Part shown: positions 36,342-49,919 of the stretch, piece after piece | Layout of the letters: the number at the start of each line of letters is the position of its first letter | How positions within the stretch are numbered: the stretch's first letter is position 1 | From: Sepiola atlantica | Taxonomy: Eukaryota; Mollusca; Cephalopoda; Sepiida; Sepiolidae | Reading direction: 5' to 3' | Length of the DNA: 64,000 nucleotides | Assembly: GCA_963556195.1 (NCBI GenBank) | Contig: CAUVYP010001208.1 | Span: 2,852,001-2,916,000, forward strand | The notes under the pieces: model-generated | What the model saw: only the letters and a program-made list of their open reading frames with translations | Told to the model about the DNA's origin: nothing | Databases searched by the model: none | Program-made: the position numbers and the translations under genes

Positions 36342-38015
36342 TTAGCGCGTTTTAAAGTTGATATCGCTTTTGTTTATAACTTCCACATTTATTCGAATTG
36401 TGCAACGAAACTTTGCAGACAGTCGCGGAGACACATGTTCTACTGAAGTACCAAGTCTCAGAAGTGCAGCTCTTGTACTGCCGGAGATATGTCGATACAA
36501 ACCGAATACGCAAAACATCAACAAAATTTAGCGCGTTTTAAAGTTGATATCGCTTTTGTTTATAACTTCCACATTTATTCGAATTGTGCAACGAAATTTT
36601 GCACAGATTAGCGGAGGCACATTTTCTACTGAAGTACCAAGTTTCAGAAGTGCAGCTCTTGTACTGCCGGAGATATGTCGATACAAACTGAATACGCAAA
36701 TCATCAACAAAATTTAGCGCGTTTTAAAGTTGATATCGCTTTTGTTTATAACTTCCACATTTATTCGAATTGGGCAACGAAATTTTGCACAGATTAGCGG
36801 AGGCACATTTTCTACTGAAGTACCAAGTTTCAGAAGTGCAGCTCTTGTACTGCCGGAGATATGTCGATAAAAACTGAATACGCAAACTATCAACAAAATT
36901 TAGTGCGATTTAAAGTTGATATCGCTTTTGTTTATAACTTCACCATTCTTTAGAATTGTGCAACGAAACTTTGCAGAGATAAGCGGAGTCACATGCTCTA
37001 CTGAAGTACCAAGTTTCAGAAGTGCAGCTCTTTTACTGCCGGAGATATGTCGATACAAACTGAATACGCAAAACATCAACAAAATTTAGCGCGTTTTAAA
37101 GTTGATATCGCTTTTGTTTATAACTTCCACATTTATTCGAATTGTGCAACGAAACTTTGCACAGATTAGCGGAGTCACATGTTCTACTGAAGTACCAAGT
37201 TTCAGAAGTGCAGCTCTTGTACTGCCGGAGATATGTCGATAAAAACTGAATACGCAAACTATCAACAAAATTTAGTGCGATTTAAAGTTGATATCGCTTT
37301 TGTTTATAACTTCACCATTCTTTAGAATTGTGCAACGAAACTTTGCAGAGATAAGCGGAGTCACATGCTCTACTGAAGTACCAAGTTTCAGAATTGCAGC
37401 TCTTTTACTGCCGGAGATATGTCGATACAAACTGAATACGCAAAACATCGACAAAATTTAGCGCGTTTTAAAGTTGATATCGCTTTTGTTTATAACTTCC
37501 ACATTTATTCGAATTGTGCAACGAAATTCTGCACAGATTAGCGGAGTCACATGTTCTACTGAAGTACCAAGTTTCAGAAGTGCAGCTCTTGTACTGCCGG
37601 AGATATGTCGATACAAACTGAATACGCAAAACATCAACAAAATTTAGCGCGTTTTAAAGTTGATATCGCTTTTGTTTATAACTTCCACATTTATTCGAAT
37701 TGTGCAACGAAACTTTGCAGACCGTCGCGGAGACACACGTTCTACTGAAGTACCAAGTTTCAGAAGTGCAGCTCTTGTACTGCCGGAGATATGTCGATAC
37801 AAACTGAATACGCAAAACATCAACAAAATTTAGCGCGTTTTAAAGTTGATATCGCTTTTGTTTATAACTTCCACATTTATTCGAATTGTGCAACGAAACT
37901 TTGTAGACAGTCGCGGATAGGCCTTTTCTACTGAGGTACCAAGTTTAAGAAGTGCAGCTCTTGTACTGCCGGAGATATGTCGATACAAACTGAATACGCA
38001 AAACATCGACAAAAT
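36342..38015. repeat. 9-mer HOR, 1674 bp
   Basis: Order G-A-A2-B2-C2-B-I-D-F from 36342. A (36528) ends CAAATCATC and A2 (36714) carries ATTGGGCAACG with a C2-like CGATAAAAACTG tail. Its F (37830) repeats the TTTAAGAAG and CATCGAC features of F at 36156. Confidence 0.93.
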
Positions 38016-38945
38016 TTAGCGCGTTTTAAAGTTGATATCGCTTTTGTTTATAACTTCCACATTTATTCGAATTGTGCAACGAAACTTTGCAGACAGTCGC
38101 GGAGACACATGTTCTACTGAAGTACCAAGTTTCAGAAGTGCAGCTCTTGTACTGCCGGAGATATGTCGATACAAACCGAATACGCAAAACATCAACAAAA
38201 TTTAGCGCGTTTTAAAGTTGATATCGCTTTTGTTTATAACTTCCACATTTATTCGAATTGTGCAACGAAATTTTGCACAGATTAGCGGAGGCACATTTTC
38301 TACTGAAGTACCAAGTTTCAGAAGTGCAGCTCTTGTACTGCCGGAGATATGTCGATACAAACTGAATACGCAAATCATCAACAAAATTTAGCGCGTTTTA
38401 AAGTTGATATCGCTTTAGTTTATAACTTCCACATTTATTCGAATTGTGCAACGAAACTTTGCACAGATTAGCGGAATCACATGTTCTACTGAAGTACCAA
38501 GTTTCAGAAGTGCAGCTCTTGTACTGCCGGAGATATGTCGATACAAACTGAATACGCAAAACATCAACAAAATTTAGCGCGTTTTAAAGTTGATATCGCT
38601 TTTGTTTATAACTTCCACATTTATTCGAATTGTGCAACGAAACTTTGCAGACCGTCGCGGAGACACACGTTCTACTGAAGTACCAAGTTTCAGAAGTGCA
38701 TCTCTTGTACTGCCGGAGATATGTCGATACAAACTGAATACGCAAAACATCAACAAAATTTAGCGCGTTTTAAAGTTGATATCGCTTTTGTTTATAACTT
38801 CCACATTTATTCGAATTGTGCAACGAAACTTTGTAGACAGTCGCGGATAGGCCTTTTCTACTGAGGTACCAAGTTTCAGAAGTGCAGCTCTTGTACTGCC
38901 GGAGATATGTCGATACAAACTGAATACGCAAAACATCAACAAAAT
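38016..38945. repeat. 5-monomer junction unit G-A-C-D-F (930 bp)
   Basis: G (38016) and A (38202, CAAATCATC) continue the 9-mer at 36342. C at 38388 (CTTTAGTTTATAAC) jumps back to the sequence of 32250. The A/C border at 38388 is therefore the join of the large segmental duplication. Confidence 0.9.
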
Positions 38946-40247
38946 TTAGCGCGTTTTAAAGTTGATATCGCTTTTGTTTATAACTTCCACATTTATTCGA
39001 ATTGTGCAACTAAACTTTGCAGACAGTCGCGGAGACACATGTTCTACTGAAGTACCAAGTCTCAGAAGTGCAGCTCTTGTACTGCCGGAGATATGTCGAT
39101 ACAAACCGAATACGCAAAACATCAACAAAATTTAGCTCGTTTTAAAGTTGATATCGCTTTTGTTTATAACTTCCACATTTATTCGAATTGTGCAACGAAA
39201 TTTTGCACAGATTAGCGGAGGCACATTTTCTACTGAAGTACCAAGTTTCAGAAGTGCAGCTCTTGTACTGCCGGAGATATGTCGATACAAACTGAATACG
39301 CAAACTATCAACAAAATTTAGTGCGATTTAAAGTTGATATCGCTTTTGTTTATAACTTCACCATTCTTTAGAATTGTGCAACGAAACTTTGCAGAGATAA
39401 GCGGAGTCACATGCTCTACTGAAGTACCAAGTTTCAGAAGTGCAGCTCTTTTACTGCCGGAGATATGTCGATACAAACTGAATACGCAAAACATCAACAA
39501 AATTTAGCGCGTTTTAAAGTTGATATCGCTTTTGTTTATAACTTCCACATTTATTCGAATTGTGCAACGAAACTTTGCACAGATTAGCGGAGTCACATGT
39601 TCTACTGAAGTACCAAGTTTCAGAAGTGCAGCTCTTGTACTGCCGGAGATATGTCGATACAAACTGAATACGCAAAACATCAACAAAATTTAGCGCGTTT
39701 TAAAGTTGATATCGCTTTTGTTTATAACTTCCACATTTATTCGAATTGTGCAACGAAACTTTGCAGACCGTCGCGGAGACACACGTTCTACTGAAGTACC
39801 AAGTTTCAGAAGTGCAGCTCTTGTACTGCTGGAGATATGTCGATACAAACTGAATACGCAAAACATCAACAAAATTTAGCGCGTTTTAAAGTTGATATCG
39901 CTTTTGTTTATAACTTCCACATTTATTCGAATTGTGCAACGAAACTTTGCACAGATTAGCGGAGTCACATTTTCTACTGAAGTACCCAGTTTCAGAAGTG
40001 CAGCTCTTGTACTGCCGGAGATATGTCGATACAAACTGAATACGCAAAACATCAACAAAATTTAGCGCGTTTTAAAGTTGATATCGCTTTTGTTTATAAC
40101 TTCCACATTTATTCGAATTGTGCAACGAAACTTTGTAGACAGTCGCGGATAGGCCTTTTCTACTGAGGTACCAAGTTTCAGAAGTGCAGCTCTTGTACTG
40201 CCGGAGATATGTCGATACAAACTGAATACGCAAAACATCAACAAAAT
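38946..40247. repeat. 7-monomer unit G-A2-B2-C-D-E-F (1302 bp)
   Basis: Starts: 38946, 39132, 39318, 39504, 39690, 39876 and 40062. E (39876) has GTACCCAG as in the left 8-mer block. D (39690) has ACTGCTGGAG. Confidence 0.92.
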
Positions 40248-41735
40248 TTAGCGCGTTTTAAAGTTTATATCGCTTTTGTTTATAACTTCCACATTTATTC
40301 GAATTGTGCAACGAAACTTTGCAGACAGTCGCGGAGACACATGTTCTACTGAAGTACCAAGTTTCAGAAGTGCAGCTCTTGTACTGCCGGAGATATGTCG
40401 ATACAAACCGAATACGCAAAACATCAACAAAATTTAGCGCGTTTTAAAGTTGATATCGCTTTTGTTTATAACTTCCACATTTATTCGAATTGTGCAACGA
40501 AACTTTGCACAGATAAGCTGAGTCAAATGTTCTACGGAAGTACCAAGTTTCAGAAGTGCAGCTCTTGTACTGCCGGAGATATGTCGATACAAACTGAATA
40601 CGCAAAACATCAACAAAATTTAGCGCGTTTTAAAGTTGATATCGCTTTTGTTTATAACTTCCACATTTATTCGAATTGTGCAACGAAATTTTGCACAGAT
40701 TAGCGGAGGCACATTTTCTACTGAAGTACCAAGTTTCAGAAGTGCAGCTCTTGTACTGCCGGAGATATGTCGATACAAACCGAATACGCAAAACATCAAC
40801 AAAATTTAGTGCGATTTAAAGTTGATATCGCTTTTGTTTATAACTTCACCATTCTTTAGAATTGTGCAACGAAACTTTGCAGAGATTAGCGGAGTCACAT
40901 GCTCTACTGAAGTACCAAGTTTCAGAATTGCAGCTCTTGTACTGCCGGAGATATGTCGATACAAACTGAATACGCAAAACATCGACAAAATTTAGCGCGT
41001 TTTAAAGTTGATATCGCTTTTGTTTATAACTTCCACATTTATTCGAATTGTGCAACGAAACTTTGCACAGATTAGCGGAGTCACATGTTCTACTGAAGTA
41101 CCAAGTTTCAGAAGTGCAGCTCTTGTACTGCCGGAGATATGTCGATACAAACTGAATACGCAAAACATCAACAAAATTTAGCGCGTTTTAAAGTTGATAT
41201 CGCTTTTGTTTATAACTTCCACATTTATTCGAATTGTGCAACGAAACTTTGCAGACCGTCGCGGAGACACACGTTCTACTGAAGTACCAAGTTTCAGAAG
41301 TTCAGCTCTTGTACTGCCGGAGATATGTCGATACAAACTGAATACGCAAAACATCAACTAAATTTAGCGCGTTTTAAAGTTGATATCGCTTTTGTTTATA
41401 ACTTCCACATTTATTCGAATTGTGACACGAAACTTTGCACAGATTAGCGGAGTCACATTTTCTACTGAAGTACCCAGTTTCAGAAGTGCAGCTCTTGTAC
41501 TGCCGGAGATATGTCGATACAAACTGAATACGCAAAACATCAACAAAATTTAGCGCGTGTTAAAGTTGATATCGCTTTTGTTTATAACTTCCACATTTAT
41601 TCGAATTGTGCAACGAAACTTTGTAGACAGTCGCGGATAGGCCTTTTCTACTGAGGTACCAAGGTTCAGAAGTGCAGCTCTTGTACTGCCGGAGATATGT
41701 CGATACAAACTGAATACGCAAAACATCAACAAAAT
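40248..41735. repeat. Complete 8-mer HOR in left-block order (1488 bp)
   Basis: Order G-H-A-B-C-D-E-F from 40248, all eight types of the 110-6023 repeat in cyclic order, about 34 kb away from it. G has GTTTATATCG. D (41178) has GTTCAGCTC; E (41364) has TGTGACACG, related to the E at 29274. Confidence 0.93.
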
Positions 41736-43037
41736 TTAGCGCGTTTTAAAGTTGATATCGCTTTTGTTTATAACTTCCACATTTATTCGAATTGTGCAAC
41801 GAAACTTTGCAGACAGTCGCGGAGACACATGTTCTACTGAAGTACCATGTTTCAGAAGTGCAGCTCTTGTACTGCCGGAGATATGTCGATACAAACCGAA
41901 TACGCAAAACATCAACAAAATTTAGCGCGTTTTAAAGTTGATATCGCTTTTGTTGATAACTTCCACATTTATTCGAATTGTGCAACGAAACTTTGCACAG
42001 ATTAGCGGAGTCAAATGTTCTACGGAAGTACCAAGTTTCAGAAGTGCAGCTCTTGTACTGCCGGAGATATGTCGATACAAACTGAATACGCAAAACATCA
42101 ACAAAATTTAGCGCGTTTTAAAGTTGATATCGCTTTTGTTTATAACTTCCACATTTATTCGAATTGTGCAACGAAACTTTGCACAGATTAGCGGAGTCAC
42201 ATGTTCTACTGAAGTACCAAGTTTCAGAAGTGCAGCTCTTGTACTGCCGGAGATATGTCGATAAAAACTGAATACGCAAACTATCAACAAAATTTAGTGC
42301 GATTTAAAGTTGATATCGCTTTTGTTTATAACTTCACCATTCTTTAGAATTGTGCAACGAAACTTTGCAGAGATAAGCGGAGTCACATGCTCTACTGAAG
42401 TACCAAGTTTCAGAATTGCAGCTCTTTTACTGCCGGAGATATGTCGATACAAACTGAATACGCAAAACATCGACAAAATTTAGCGCGTTTTAAAGTTGAT
42501 ATCGCTTTTGTTTATAACTTCCACATTTATTCGAATTGTGCAACGAAATTCTGCACAGATTAGCGGAGTCACATGTTCTACTGAAGTACCAAGTTTCAGA
42601 AGTGCAGCTCTTGTACTGCCGGAGATATGTCGATACAAACTGAATACGCAAAACATCAACAAAATTTAGCGCGTTTTAAAGTTGATATCGCTTTTGTTTA
42701 TAACTTCCACATTTATTCGAATTGTGCAACGAAACTTTGCAGACCGTCGCGGAGACACACGTTCTACTGAAGTACCAAGTTTCAGAAGTGCAGCTCTTGT
42801 ACTGCCGGAGATATGTCGATACAAACTGAATACGCAAAACATCAACAAAATTTAGCGCGTTTTAAAGTTGATATCGCTTTTGTTTATAACTTCCACATTT
42901 ATTCGAATTGTGCAACGAAACTTTGTAGACAGTCGCGGATAGGCCTTTTCTACTGAGGTACCAAGTTTAAGAAGTGCAGCTCTTGTACTGCCGGAGATAT
43001 GTCGATACAAACTGAATACGCAAAACATCGACAAAAT
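41736..43037. repeat. 7-monomer unit G-H-C2-B-I-D-F (1302 bp)
   Basis: Partner of 35040-36341. G (41736) has ACCATGTTTC. H shares GTTGATAAC. F (42852) has TTTAAGAAG and the CATCGAC ending. Confidence 0.92.
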
Positions 43038-44711
43038 TTAGCGCGTTTTAAAGTTGATATCGCTTTTGTTTATAACTTCCACATTTATTCGAATTGTGCA
43101 ACGAAACTTTGCAGACAGTCGCGGAGACACATGTTCTACTGAAGTACCAAGTCTCAGAAGTGCAGCTCTTGTACTGCCGGAGATATGTCGATACAAACCG
43201 AATACGCAAAACATCAACAAAATTTAGCGCGTTTTAAAGTTGATATCGCTTTTGTTTATAACTTCCACATTTATTCGAATTGTGCAACGAAATTTTGCAC
43301 AGATTAGCGGAGGCACATTTTCTACTGAAGTACCAAGTTTCAGAAGTGCAGCTCTTGTACTGCCGGAGATATGTCGATACAAACTGAATACGCAAATCAT
43401 CAACAAAATTTAGCGCGTTTTAAAGTTGATATCGCTTTTGTTTATAACTTCCACATTTATTCGAATTGGGCAACGAAATTTTGCACAGATTAGCGGAGGC
43501 ACATTTTCTACTGAAGTACCAAGTTTCAGAAGTGCAGCTCTTGTACTGCCGGAGATATGTCGATAAAAACTGAATACGCAAACTATCAACAAAATTTAGT
43601 GCGATTTAAAGTTGATATCGCTTTTGTTTATAACTTCACCATTCTTTAGAATTGTGCAACGAAACTTTGCAGAGATAAGCGGAGTCACATGCTCTACTGA
43701 AGTACCAAGTTTCAGAAGTGCAGCTCTTTTACTGCCGGAGATATGTCGATACAAACTGAATACGCAAAACATCAACAAAATTTAGCGCGTTTTAAAGTTG
43801 ATATCGCTTTTGTTTATAACTTCCACATTTATTCGAATTGTGCAACGAAACTTTGCACAGATTAGCGGAGTCACATGTTCTACTGAAGTAACAAGTTTCA
43901 GAAGTGCAGCTCTTGTACTGCCGGAGATATGTCGATAAAAACTGAATACGCAAACTATCAACCAAATTTAGTGCGATTTAAAGTTGATATCGCTTTTGTT
44001 TATAACTTCACCATTCTTTAGAATTGTGCAACGAAACTTTGCAGAGATAAGCGGAGTCACATGCTCTACTGAAGTACCAAGTTTCAGAATTGCAGCTCTT
44101 TTACTGCCGGAGATATGTCGATACAAACTGAATACGCAAAACATCGACAAAATTTAGCGCGTTTTAAAGTTGATATCGCTTTTGTTTATAACTTCCACAT
44201 TTATTCGAATTGTGCAACGAAATTCTGCACAGATTAGCGGAGTCACATGTTCTACTGAAGTACCAAGTTTCAGAAGTGCAGCTCTTGTACTGCCGGAGAT
44301 ATGTCGATACAAACTGAATACGCAAAACATCAACAAAATTTAGCGCGTTTTAAAGTTGATATCGCTTTTGTTTATAACTTCCACATTTATTCGAATTGTG
44401 CAACGAAACTTTGCAGACCGTCGCGGAGACACACGTTCTACTGAAGTACAAAGTTTCAGAAGTGCAGCTCTTGTACTGCCGGAGATATGTCGATACAAAC
44501 TGAATACGCAAAACATCAACAAAATTTAGCGCGTTTTAAAGTTGATATCGCTTTTGTTTATAACTTCCACATTTATTCGAATTGTGCAACGAAACTTTGT
44601 AGACAGTCGCGGATAGGCCTTTTCTACTGAGGTACCAAGTTTCAGAAGTGCAGCTCTTGTACTGCCGGAGATATGTCGATACAAACTGAATACGCAAAAC
44701 ATCAACAAAAT
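43038..44711. repeat. 9-mer HOR, 1674 bp
   Basis: Order G-A-A2-B2-C2-B-I-D-F. A2-position monomer 43410 has ATTGGGCAACG as at 36714. C2 (43782) has GTAACAAG and ends CAACCAAAT. D (44340) has GTACAAAG, a change found again in D at 57918. Confidence 0.93.
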
Positions 44712-45455
44712 TTAGCGCGTTTTAAAGTTGATATCGTATTTGTTTATAACTTCCACATTTATTCGAATTGTGCAACGAAACTTTGCAGACAGTCGCGGAG
44801 ACACATGTTCTACTGAAGTACCAAGTCTCAGAAGTGCAGCTCTTGTACTGCCGGAGATATGTCGATACAAACCGAATACGCAAAACATCAACAAAATTTA
44901 GCGCGTTTTAAAGTTGATATCGCTTTTGTTTATAACTTCCACATTTATTCGAATTGTGCAACGAAATTTTGCACAGATTAGCGGAGGCACATTTTCTACT
45001 GAAGTACCAAGTTTCAGAAGTGCAGCTCTTGTACTGCCGGAGATATGTCGATACAAACTGAATACGCAAAACATCAACAAAATTTAGCGCGTTTTAAAGT
45101 TGATATCGCTTTTGTTTATAACTTCCACATTTATTCGAATTGTGCAACGAAATTTTGCACAGATTAGCGGAGGCACATTTTCTACTGAAGTACCAAGTTT
45201 CAGAAGTGCAGCTCTTGTACTGCCGGAGATATGTCGATACAAACTGAATACGCAAAACATCAACAAAATTTAGCGCGTTTTAAAGTTGATATCGCTTTTG
45301 TTTATAACTTCCACATTTATTCGAATTGTGTAACGAAACTTTGTAGACAGTCGCGGATAGGCCTTTTCTACTGAGGTACCAAGTTTCAGAAGTGCAGCTC
45401 TTGTACTGCCGGAGATATGTCGATACAAACTGAATACGCAAAACATCAACAAAAT
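44712..45455. repeat. 4-monomer unit G-A-A-F (744 bp)
   Basis: Starts: 44712, 44898, 45084 and 45270. G has ATCGTATTTG; F has TGTGTAACG. The composition resembles the G-A-A-F/G unit at 46944. Confidence 0.92.
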
Positions 45456-46943
45456 TTAGCGCGTTTTAAAGTTGATATCGCTTTTGTTTATAACTTCCAC
45501 ATTTATTCGAATTGTGCAACGAAACTTTGCAGACAGTCGCGGAGACACATGTTCTACTGAAGTACCAAGTTTCAGAAGTGCAGCTCTTGTACTGCCGGAG
45601 ATATGTCGATACAAACCGAATACGCAAAACATCAACAAAATTTAGCGCGTTTTAAAGTTGATATCGCTTTTGTTTATAACTTCCACATTTATTCGAATTG
45701 TGCAACGAAACTTTGCACAGATTAGCGGAGTCAAATGTTCTACGGAAGTTCCAAGTTTCAGAAGTGCAGCTCTTGTACTGCCGGAGATATGTCGATACAA
45801 ACTGAATACGCAAACTATCAACAAAATTAAGTGCGATTTAAAGTTGATATCGCTTTTGTTTATAACTTCACCATTCTTTAGAATTGTGCAACGAAACTTT
45901 GCAGAGATAAGCGGAGTCACATGCTCTACTGAAGTACCAAGTTTCAGAAGTGCAGCTCTTTTACTGCCGGAGATATGTCGATACAAACTGAATACGCAAA
46001 ACATCAACAAAATTTAGCGCGTTTTAAAGTTGATATCGCTTTTGTTTATAACTTCCACATTTATTCGAATTGTGCAACGAAACTTTGCACAGATTAGCGG
46101 AGTCACATGTTCTACTGAAGTACCAAGTTTCAGAAGTGCAGCTCTTGTACTGCCGGAGATATGTCGATAAAAACTGAATACGCAAACTATCAACAAAATT
46201 TAGTGCGATTTAAAGTTGATATCGCTTTTGTTTATAACTTCACCATTCTTTAGAATTGTGCAACGAAACTTTGCAGAGATAAGCGGAGTCACATGTTCTA
46301 CTGAAGTACCAAGTTTCAGAACTGCAGCTCTTTTACTGCATGAGATATGTCGATACAAACTGAATACGCAAAACATCGACAAAATTTAGCGCGTTTTAAA
46401 GTTGATATCGCTTTTGTTTATAACTTCCACATTTATTCGAATTGTGCAACGAAATTCTGCACAGATTAGCGGAGTCACATGTTCTACTGAAGTACCAAGT
46501 TTCAGAAGTGCAGCTCTTGTACTGCCGGAGATATGTCGATACAAACTGAATACGCAAAACATCAACAAAATTTAGCGCGTTTTAAAGTTGATATCGCTTT
46601 TGTTTATAACTTCCACATTTATTCGAATTGTGCAACGAAACTTTGCAGACCGTCGCGGAGACACACGTTCTACTGAAGTACCAAGTTTTAGAAGTGCAGC
46701 TCTTGTACTGCCGGAGATATGTCGATACAAACTGAATACGCAAAACATCAACAAAATTTAGCGCGTTTTAAAGTTGATATCGCTTTTGTTTATAACTTCC
46801 ACATTTATTCGAATTGTGCAACGAAACTTTGTAAACAGTCGCGGATAGGCCTTTTCTACTGAGGTACCAAGTTTCAGAAGTGCAGCTCTTGTACTGCCGG
46901 AGATATGTCGATACAAACTGAATACGCAAAACATCAACAAAAT
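45456..46943. repeat. 8-monomer unit G-H/A2-B2-C2-B-I-D-F (1488 bp)
   Basis: The monomer at 45642 has the H window (TCAAATGTTCTACGG) but the A2 ending CAAACTATC and GTTCCAAG, so it is a hybrid. It is joined to B2 by ATTAAGTGCG, which removes the usual minus-strand stop at the monomer border. B (46200) has ACTGCATGAG. Confidence 0.9.
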
Positions 46944-47687
46944 TTAGCGCGTTTTAAAGTTGATATCGCTTTTGTTTATAACTTCCACATTTATTCGAAT
47001 TGTGCAACGAAACTTTGCAGACAGTCGCGGAGACACATGTTCTACTGAAGTACCAAGTCTCAGAAGTGCAGCTCTTGTACTGCCGGAGATATGTCGATAC
47101 AAACCGAATACGCAAAACATCAACAAAATTTAGCGCGTTTTAAAGTTGATATCGCTTTTGTTTATAACTTCCACATTTATTCGAATTGTGCAACGAAATT
47201 TTGCACAGATTAGCGGAGGCACATTTTCTACTGAAGTACCAAGTTTCAGAAGTGCAGCTCTTGTACTGCCGGAGATATGTCGATACAAACTGAATACGCA
47301 AAACATCAACAAAATTTAGCGCGTTTTAAAGTTGATATCGCTTTTGTTTATAACTTCCACATTTATTCGAATTGTGCAACGAAATTTTGCACAGATTAGC
47401 GGAGGCACATTTTCTACTGAAGTACCAAGTTTCAGAAGTGCAGCTCTTGTACTGCCGGAGATATGTCGATACAAACTGAATACGCAAAACATCAACAAAA
47501 TTTAGCGCGTTTTAAAGTTGATATCGCTTTTGTTTATAACTTCCACATTTATTCGAATTGTGCAACGAAACTTTGTAGACAGTCGCGGATAGGCCTTTTC
47601 TACTGAGGTACCAAGTTTCAGAAGTGCAGCTCTTGTACTGCCGGAGATATGTCGATACAAACCGAATACGCAAAACATCAACAAAAT
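46944..47687. repeat. 4-monomer unit G-A-A-F/G (744 bp)
   Basis: Starts: 46944, 47130, 47316 and 47502. The last monomer has the F window (GATAGGCC) with the G-typical AAACCGAATAC at 159-168, a hybrid F/G also seen at 54384, 59220, 60150 and 61266. Confidence 0.92.
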
Positions 47688-49361
47688 TTAGCGCGTTTTA
47701 AAGTTGATATCGCTTTTGTTTATAACTTCCACATTTATTCGAATTGTGCAACGAAACTTTGCACAGATTAGCGGAGTCAAATGTTCTACGGAAGTACCAA
47801 GTTTCAGAAGTGCAGCTCTTGTACTGCCGGAGATATGTCGATACAAACTGAATACGCAAAACATCAACAAAATTTAGCGCGTTTTAAAGTTGATATTGCT
47901 TTTGTTTATAACTTCCACATTTATTCGAATTGTGCAACGAAACTTTGTAGACAGTCGCGGATAGGCCTTTTCTACTGAGGTACCAAGTTTCAGAAGTGCA
48001 TCTCTTGTACTGCCGGAGATATGTCGATACAAACTGAATACGCAAAACATCAACAAAATTTAGCGCGTTTTAAAGTTGATATCGCTTTTGTTTATAACTT
48101 CCACATTTATTCGAATTGTGCAACGAAACTTTGCAGACAGTCGCGGAGACACATGTTCTACTGAAGTACCAAGTTTCAGAAGTGCAGCTCTTGTACTGCC
48201 GGAGATATGTCGATACAAACCGAATACGCAAAACATCAACAAAATTTAGCGCGTTTTAAAGTTGATATCGCTTTTGTTTATAACTTCCACATTTATTCGA
48301 ATTGTGCAACGAAACTTTGCACAGATTAGCGGAGTCAAATGTTCTACGGAAGTACCAAGTTTCAGAAGTGCAGCTCTTGTACTGCCGGAGATATGTCGAT
48401 ACAAACTGAATACGCAAAACATCAACAAAATTTAGCGCGTTTTAAAGTTGATATCGCTTTTGTTTATAACTTCCACATTTATTCGAATTGTGCAACGAAA
48501 TTTTGCACAGATTAGCGGAGGCAACTTTTCTACTGAAGTACCAAGTTTCAGAAGTGCAGCTCTTGTACTGCCGGAGATATGTCGATACAAACTGAATACG
48601 CAAACTATCAACAAAATTTAGTGCGATTTAAAGTTGATATCGCTTTTGTTTATAACTTCACCATTCTTTAGAATTGTGCAACGAAACTTTGCAGAGATTA
48701 GCGGAGTCACATGCTCTACTGAAGTACCAAGTTTCAGAAGTGCAGCTCTTTTACTGCCGGAGATATGTCGATACAAACTGAATACGCAAAACATCAACAA
48801 AATTTAGCGCGTTTTAAAGTTGATATCGCTTTTGTTTATAACTTCCACATTTATTCGAATTGTGCAACGAAACTTTGCACAGATTAGCGGAGTCACATGT
48901 TCTACTGAAGTACCAAGTTTCAGAAGTGCAGCTCTTGTACTGCCGGAGATATGTCGATAAAAACTGAATACGCAAACTATCAACAAAATTTAGTGCGATT
49001 TAAAGTTGATATCGCTTTTGTTTATAACTTCACCATTCTTTAGAATTCTGCAACGAAACTTTGCAGAGATAAGCGGAGTCACATGCTCTACTGAAGTACC
49101 AAGTTTCAGAATTGCAGCTCTTTTACTGCCGGAGATATGTCGATACAAACTGAATACGCAAAACATCGACCAAATTTAGCGCGTTTTAAAGTTGATATCG
49201 CTTTTGTTTATAACTTCCACATTTATTCGAATTGTGCAACGAAATTCTGCACAGATTAGCGGAGTCACATGTTCTACTGAAGTACCAAGTTTCAGAAGTG
49301 CAGCTCTTGTACTGCCGGAGATATGTCGATACAAACTGAATACGCAAAACATCAACAAAAT
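47688..49361. repeat. H-F-G-H-A-B2-C2-B-I block (1674 bp)
   Basis: Starts: 47688 H, 47874 F, 48060 G, 48246 H, 48432 A, 48618 B2, 48804 C2, 48990 B and 49176 I. The H-F-G-H-A-B2-C2 order repeats from 49548, offset 1860 bp. A (48432) has GGCAACTTTTC. B (48990) has GAATTCTGCAACG and ends CGACCAAAT. Confidence 0.9.
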
Positions 49362-49919
49362 TTAGCGCGTTTTAAAGTTGATATCGCTTTTGTTTATAAC
49401 TTCCACATTTATTCGAATTGTGCAACGAAACTTTGCAGACAGTCGCGGAGACACATGTTCTACTGAAGTACCAAGTTTCAGAAGTGCAGCTCTTGTACTG
49501 CCGGAGATATGTCGATACAAACCGAATACGCAAAACATCAACAAAATTTAGCGCGTTTTAAAGTTGATATCGCTTTTGTTTATAACTTCCACATTTATTC
49601 GAATTGTGCAACGAAACTTTGCACAGATTAGCGGAGTCAAATGTTCTACGGAAGTACCAAGTTTCAGAAGTGCAGCTCTTGTACTGCCGGAGATATGTCG
49701 ATACAAACTGAATACGCAAAACATCAACAAAATTTAGCGCGTTTTAAAGTTGATATCGCTTTTGTTTATAACTTCCACATTTATTCGAATTGTGCAACGA
49801 AACTTTGTAGACAGTCGCGGATAGGCCTTTTCTACTGAGGTACCAAGTTTCAGAAGTGCAGCTCTTGTACTGCCGGAGATATGTCGATACAAACTGAATA
49901 CGCAAAACATCAACAAAAT
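49362..49919. repeat. 3-monomer unit G-H-F (558 bp)
   Basis: Starts: 49362, 49548 and 49734. G directly follows I (49176); D and F expected there are missing. G-H-F is a short unit specific to this part of the array. Confidence 0.92.

Larger units (their letters stand above)
32250..37829. repeat. Segmental duplication, copy 1 (30 monomers, 5580 bp)
   Basis: Order C-D-F-G-A2-B2-C-F-G-H-A-B-C-D-F-G-H-C2-B-I-D-F-G-A-A-B2-C2-B-I-D. It pairs with 38388-44525. Shared private variants include CTTTAGTTTATAAC (32250), GCATCTCTTG (32436), CAACTAAAC (32808), TTAGCTCG (32994), GTTCAGCTC (34668), GTTGATAAC (35226), TTTAAGAAG in F (36156) and ATTGGGCAACG (36714). Relative to copy 2 it lacks a D-E pair after 33551 and one E after 34853. 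Confidence 0.93.
38388..44525. repeat. Segmental duplication, copy 2 (33 monomers, 6138 bp)
   Basis: Pairs with 32250-37829. Collinear blocks are 38388-39689 with 32250-33551, 40062-41363 with 33552-34853, and 41550-44525 with 34854-37829. Copy 2 keeps D-E (39690-40061) and E (41364-41549), which copy 1 lacks. Copy starts are 6138 bp (33 monomers) apart. Confidence 0.93.
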
